A DNA stretch of 64,000 nucleotides from contig PUQB01000020.1 in assembly GCA_003024785.1 (NCBI GenBank), positions 748,314 to 812,313 on the forward strand, read 5' to 3'. The position numbers and the translations under genes were made by a program. This document shows positions 58,505-64,000 of this stretch, piece after piece. The first letter of the stretch is position 1. Each line of letters opens with the position of its first letter. The notes beneath the pieces were generated by a model that did not search any database, was not told the DNA's origin, and worked only from the letters and a program-made list of their open reading frames with translations. The stretch comes from Selaginella tamariscina (taxonomy: Eukaryota; Streptophyta; Lycopodiopsida; Selaginellales; Selaginellaceae).

Positions 58505-59500
58505 TCATAAAGTAAATCTATGTGTGGAAGACGCTTATAAGAATCCAATAGTTTGTGAGCTTTGTGATGAGGTAAACAATCTCGTGAATAAGGTAGTTAT
58601 GTTTTTCTATAGGAGTTCTGGCAGACTGCAGCAACTGAAGGCACTAAAAGAGAAGTTTGATTTCTGTATATTAAAGATTCTACATAAACAACAGACTCAA
58701 TGGTTGAGTAGAGGTGGAGCAATCAGCCGAATGTGTGAATGCTTGGAGTCGTTGCTGCAATTGTGACAAAGCACAAGCTATTGAGCTTTATAAGCAGTTT
58801 AAGAATTTTAAAGTCATCTATGTTTTGCACTTTTTGGGAGACATATTAGAGGTAGCGGCACAACTTAAAAAAGAGTTCCAAGCTACGACTATAAACATCA
58901 CCACTGTTAGTACTTTGTACAAAGAAATGATGGTGAAAAATTCAAAGATGGATCTGAATAGCTACTTGTTGAATAATCAAGGTTATCCTATTATTCTAAA
59001 TGGTGGATGTCGGAAAGGTCTCCTAGACGAGCTTAGATCATCAATTTGGAAAAATGAGTATAGGGGCATGGAGATAACAAAGGAGGAGGATGAACAACGT
59101 TAAATTTTTGAAGGCTTTAGGTATTCTCTCAAGGTTTCACCCATTAATTTGCCTTCATCAACAACAGACTTAAAGCCTTCGTTAAACTTGGCAAATTCTA
59201 TGTAGGGATAATTAATGAAGTAGCACTAGCTGAAGAGTATATCTTGTGGAAAATAGTGGCTTCAAACAGAAGGCCTAGACTTTCACTGATGTATGGGTAT
59301 GATTTACGAACATGGTAACTAAAAAATCAAGTATCCCAATTTATTGAAACTAGCAGCAATTGGGATTGTTCAATGCTGCAACGCAGCTTCATGCCAATGC
59401 CGCTTTAGCAGGATCAATTTAGAATAAGTTTGGTTTACAAAAGGAACATATGGTTTAGAAAAGGTTATGAATAGTATTCGTTTAAATTCAATTTAAGGAA
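58505..59500 (+). pseudogene. hAT-type transposase remnant
   Basis: The plus strand encodes VVMFFYRSSGRLQQLKAL, then QTQWLSRGGAISRMCECLES (about 58694-58753), which matches the conserved RW-L-S-x-G block of hAT transposases of the ZNF862/DUF4371 type. After frame changes comes a helical stretch (58795-59100). Then YPNLLKLAAIGIVQCCNAAS (59332-59391) is the hAT C-terminal dimerisation domain, where functional proteins have YPxLxxLAxxxLxxPxSxAxxER. Several stops. The 5' part is cut off by LTR copy D. Confidence 0.7.
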
Positions 59501-59763
59501 TGGAACAAGATACTCGAACTTACCAAATATTAAGAACATTGAGTACTTAAACATGGTGCCTGGAGGCCAAGCAGTGAGTCAGCACAGTTCAACTTGGCAC
59601 CTTAAAATGAATTCCGGATATGTGACAAATGACAAAGGTGCATAAAGACAAACTGAACCCTAATATTCAATTTGACAAAGGACTACTGAACTGCAGTAAT
59701 CATTTCAACAAATATGTAAAATGTTTTAATTTTCAGTGGAAAGACAATTTCTGACTTCAAGTT

Positions 59764-61059
59764 CTAAACAATTTCTTCACTCAAGAAACTCTTGAACCTC
59801 CCTTGTTTTGAAACACTCTTCGAAGCTTTCTTCATCTCCCCAGCCTTCTTACGGATCTGTTCATTCCCCATGACAGACTCAATGGCCGTAGTGATCTCGT
59901 TTGAACCAACAAACCTCTTATTACCATCCTTTTCTTTTGTCTCAAGCCTTGTACCTAGTCCCCAAACATCCATCATATACTTAGAGTTGATGAACTGGTC
60001 AGCAAGTTGAGGCCATCCAACCATTGGAACTCCAGCTTCAATGGATTCAATAGTTGAGTTCCACCCACAATGGGTTAGAAATACACCTATACTTGCATGG
60101 TATAACACCTGTTTCTGTGGTACCCAATCGACAACCATGCCCTTCCTCTTGGTTTTACTATGTAAATCTTCCAAAAATGTAGGTGGAGCATGTTTGAGAA
60201 CCCATAGAAAGGGATTTTGTAACTTACCAAGTGCTTTTGAAATTTCAGCCATCTGCTCCGTGGTCTCTTGGTGTATAGTTCCAAATGAGATGAAGATTAC
60301 TGATTGCAGTTCCTGTTTTGAGAGCCATTCCATTAAACCGGAGTTACCTGTGTCAGTTTCATGTGGACTCCCGAGAGGACCTAGAGGGACGACCTTGAAG
60401 CCATCTTCCTCAAGAACTTGGAGACTCTGGCGTTCGAGGGCATCAAATGTGTTTATCAGAATGCAGCTTGAGTTCAGGAGTGCAGGACGGAGACTGAGCA
60501 TCGACTTATAGGTCGCATCCAATGGATCTTCTGGAATGTCTTTGCAGAGGTGAAGCTTAACTGGGATACCTGGAATAGTGGAAGAGTCAATGTGGATGTC
60601 ATTCTTCTTGTCGGGAAGGTACCCTTTCTCGAATAGTTTGTGAATGCTCAGGCAAATGTGCATCATTGCTGCTGAAGAAGAGAAGAATGTCACAATCCGG
60701 ATTTTATTTTTTCCTCACCACTTCAATGAGAGGCTCAGATCCAGATCCAAGCAAGATGAAATCTGAACAAACTACTGAAATGGGTGGATTACTGCTTTTG
60801 ATAATTTGAAAGATGTGTTCGGAATTTGCTTGCACGAATTGAATGCTTTCGTGAAATGTGTATTTCGTGGATTCTCCATCTGGGATTGTTTTCATTTTCA
60901 AGTTACTGTTCATGTTGAGCATTTCCTCTGCTTGCGACTGAGTTCCTGTTGTAGTAACGAAGGTTACCTTGTGCTCCATTGAGGCGATTTCCAAAGAGAG
61001 ACGGAGCATGGATTGATGTGTCCTTGGATCGGCACGGGAACCACTAAGATGTGCGCCAT
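59764..61059 (-). CDS. UDP-glycosyltransferase copy 2 (plant family 1), two frameshifts
   Basis: Paralogue of 31112-32408, opposite orientation, intronless. The start ATG (61059) gives MAHILVVPVPIQGHINP. The frame is then lost where GG stands at 61011-61012 against three bases in copy 1. It resumes as MLRLSLEIASMEHKVTF, is lost again in an A-rich run at about 60700-60713, and from 60693 is open to the stop at 59764. The PSPG box (about 60130-59998) runs WVPQKQVLYHASI, LTHCGWNSTIES, to WPQLADQ, the usual 44 residues with the donor-contacting D-Q pair. About 431 codons. Upstream 40-50 bp and the 3' flank also resemble copy 1, so the duplicated unit was larger than the coding region. The sugar acceptor is unknown. 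Confidence 0.85.
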
Positions 61060-61069
61060 TGCTATATCA

Positions 61070-62060
61070 CTGTATGTCTTACTTGCACTGAAGGAAGAAT
61101 ATAAGATGTGTGAGCCAATGTATGGCATCTCATATGTAACCGTGAATTTCCGGCCGCTGGGAAAACAAAAACTTGTCACTGTCTGCCACAGTGTTATGAA
61201 ATTATGTCATTGTCACATTTAATTTATAAAAAAACATCATTTACTGATGTATTCTTTTGAATACGTTAATTTTATTAACACATATATATATAATGTTTAA
61301 GCATGGCCATGCATGGTCTTATACAGAATATTCTGTTTACCCTGCTTCATGGTTAATCTAATCAGACGTCTATTTCAACCAAAGGAGAACGGATGAATGA
61401 GTTTTGTGCTCTCTCTCGAGCGTGCGGACACAAACACACATACGTACAACCAACATCACAAAGAAGCGTGCATCCAGTGACATTCGCTAACAATTTGGGC
61501 TTGATTTGAAATTTTCACTTCTTTTATATGTCTGTGCGCGCGCGCGTGGATCTATATATGAAGCACATGGAACCACAGGGTCGATTATATATATTTGTAT
61601 ATATATTATACTATATATTAATCACAGTTTCATACATAAACATTTATATACATATATACAACTATACATCTATAATCCACATATATATTTCAGGAGCATA
61701 TGATGACGAAGAATCCGCAGCTAGAGATTAAGATGCTCTTCAAGTACTGGGATTCTGTACAGTATATATATATATATAATATATATAATGTGTCCACAAA
61801 TATATACACAAACATACATATATACATATACACATGTATGCATGTATGTGTATATAAAACTCCACTTTAAACATTTATACACATTGAAGAAATGCAGAAT
61901 GTTTCTACAGAGGAATACTTGACATCTCTCCGCAGCCTGAGCACACACACACACAAATTAAATAAATTGTATGCTGTGCAGGAAAGTAGTGGATTTTCAA
62001 AGGGTTTGTAGTTACAATGGCGTATATATATTTGTACAATATACATGTATGCATGTGTGT
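61070..62060. other. Intergenic, AT-rich with TA/CA tracts
   Basis: Contains the upstream region of UGT copy 2 and short TA, CA and GCGCGC runs. No gene recognised. Confidence 0.4.
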
Positions 62061-62062
62061 GT

Positions 62063-62066
<4 letters not shown>

Positions 62067-62143
<77 letters not shown>

Positions 62144-62144
62144 T
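62067..62144. repeat. Compound microsatellite (CT)n-(TA)n
   Basis: CT tract with a CTTCTC interruption followed by a TA tract, the same layout as 8903-8985. Confidence 0.9.
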
Positions 62145-62169
62145 TATTTATTTTTAGCACACAGTGAAA

Positions 62170-62560
62170 CTGACACATGTGTAAATGTGCAGAAAGGATG
62201 TTGGCGATTGTTGTGACCGTCTTTGCCATAATGTGGTGGTTACCGTGAGCGTCACCAAGGTTCATCAAACACGCAGGATTACCATTGGTGTATGCTGTGT
62301 TTTCGTGAATCGTGACCACGTTGATGTATGCAGCTCCTCTCTTATCATGGTAAACTAAGAAAATGTACATTTTTTATACATACACACACGCCGAGAGAGA
62401 GCGTTATCATTACAATATACACATATATATATTTGCAACAATTTACTGTTTCAGATTGTGAGCAAGAGTGTAGAGTACATGCCTTTGCTGCTTCGGTGGC
62501 AATGGTGCAGTGTGGACTGCCTATGGTGTGGCAAGACAAGTTTCAATCCCGCCTGTTCCT
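62170..62560 (-). other. Possible exons of an unidentified gene
   Basis: On the minus strand a pyrimidine-rich TTTTCTTAG acceptor near 62350 precedes an open stretch including RGAAYINVVTIHENTAYTNG and NPACLMNLGDAHGNHHIMAK. A second possible exon lies at about 62555-62455. Composition looks coding, unlike the surroundings, but I recognise no family and see neither start nor stop. Confidence 0.25.
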
Positions 62561-62649
62561 GCATACAATGGCACAAAAAAGAGAATATTTGAAAAGAAAT
62601 AGAATATTTTATTAATGGTAAATTGTTCATGTACATGGAAATAATATAA

Positions 62650-64000
62650 TATTAAAGAATCTTTCTGAAATGACAAGTTTTTTTATGACAACGACAACTT
62701 TTTCCGGCGGTATTAGCTGCCGGAAAATATAAACATGTCCCTTCAAGTACATATTAACCTATTAGCGATTGACACATGGCAGAATGTTTTACTAGCGGCC
62801 GGAAATTCACGGTTACATATGACATGCCATACCAATGGTACAATGACTAGTTTTTACAAAGGCCCCACTCCCCTTATTCCAAACTATTTAGTAACCCAGG
62901 TGTTACGACACGGGGAAAAAGCCCTTAATGAAACAAAGATGTTTTCCATATTTACTTCTACCAGGTGAAATCTTGGTGGCCCCAAATAAAGTATATTTCT
63001 TTTTACATTATTGCATGTGATAACCATCAACATAAGTAATAAAAAATGTGAATAACGCATTCCCATTCGAGGTATAGATGATATGTCAGAACGGTGCATT
63101 TTCCTTAAATCATTACATACGTTTTCCTGTATTGGTTTGCGTGTTACTTCTACTTTTCATATTTTAAATTATTATTATTATTTTATAATTTTTAGTTTCT
63201 TATCTTTTGCAAATTGTTCTATTTAAGATATGAACATGTATGAATTATATAAAAAAATGTTCATCATTAAAAATAATTGATTTTTACATTAAAATTGGTT
63301 TGTTTCAAAAGAATCGTATTTACAAAAAATATAAAAGTTTAATGAATGTGAAAGGAAATAGTAATAAAATAGAGAATGTTAAGATATGTAATGTAATTAG
63401 AAGTTTTAGAACTAATACTTAATTTGTTCACAATAAATTAAAAATTAAAATAAATGATTGATATTATATATTACTGGTCAATAAAATGCTACGGTGGAAT
63501 GTAGAGTTTCTTTATGTACAATTGTTAATTGGTATAAATTTTGTAAAGATATTTATTATATTAATTTACAAAATAGTACTATTAAGATTAGAGGATCAAG
63601 AAAAATAATGAAATAAATCAAAGTAAGTTTAATAAACATTAATATAGTTAAGGTAAGAAAGTAGAGTGCCAATGAGTGTTTGATTGTATAAAAAGGGATT
63701 TAAAAAATATATTTATGTTATTAATAGTTGATAAAATTAAAGAGACACTTAATAATTTTATTTATCAGTATATTAAATAAAAAAGCATAATTAAGTAATT
63801 GTTAAAAGGGTTATAATTCAAAATGATTAGTTCAACTCAATTTGAACATTACATTGTAAAGTATTTTTTATTAATTTTAACATGAGTACATATAAACATA
63901 ATTATCTACATGGGGAGTTATTCAATGATTATTGCTAAGGTTTGGGAATATAGAATATATATATAACATCTATTTCAATAATACATGTGATATAGAAATT
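62650..64000. other. AT-rich non-coding DNA to window end
   Basis: No gene, repeat array or transposon domain recognised. Confidence 0.5.

Noticed and set aside
61506..61731. Open frames over the GCGCGC and TA tracts
   Set aside because: Composition is driven by microsatellites and there is no recognisable protein.

Overview
The window is nuclear DNA of a land plant. It carries a plant-type ATP sulfurylase gene with seven exons, a two-exon CYP71-clan cytochrome P450, two intronless UDP-glycosyltransferases with the plant PSPG box, and both Ty1/copia and Ty3/gypsy LTR retrotransposons. Several weaker signs suggest a non-seed plant, but this is inference only: introns of 55-56 bp, a gypsy element whose integrase is unlike the common plant chromovirus type, and multi-exon genes resembling a transposase-like (DUF7869-type) protein and a ParB/methyltransferase-like protein. 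The species cannot be fixed from the sequence.

Layout. 1-235: end of an old LTR fragment. 379-5251: complete but decayed gypsy element G1 (minus) with very short LTRs. 5.3-11 kb: AT-rich DNA with a small membrane-protein gene (7.8-8.1 kb), microsatellites and a tandem duplication. 11.07-13.92 kb: ATP sulfurylase (minus). 14.37-15.91 kb: P450 (minus). 17.65-22.37 kb: copia element with perfect 5-bp target duplication. 23.0-28.2 kb: ruined gypsy element G3 containing a solo LTR of its own family. 30.5 kb: a MITE. 31.1-32.4 kb: UGT copy 1 (plus). 35.5-43.0 kb: another LTR of the same long-LTR family, split by chromodomain gypsy element G2 (36.6-42.2 kb). 43.2-47.6 kb: FCP1/NIF-phosphatase-like and ParB/methyltransferase-like sequences (minus). 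48.2-48.9 and 51.8-52.6 kb: two arrays of an 18-bp palindrome. 52.85-55.4 kb: DUF7869-type gene. 56.3-58.5 kb: one LTR inserted in another of the same family. 58.5-59.5 kb: hAT transposase remnant. 59.76-61.06 kb: UGT copy 2 (minus). 61.1-64.0 kb: AT-rich, microsatellites.

The recognisable host genes are metabolic: sulfate activation (ATP sulfurylase), oxidation (P450) and glycosylation (two UGTs). ATP sulfurylase and P450 are adjacent and co-oriented, but nothing in the sequence shows that they act together. Almost every coding sequence carries one-base indels, often in homopolymers, while its motifs and splice sites remain intact. This points to an uncorrected long-read consensus at least as much as to pseudogenes, so gene status here should be read with that in mind. 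Most of the rest is nested retrotransposon DNA and tandem repeats. The least explained material is 43-55 kb.
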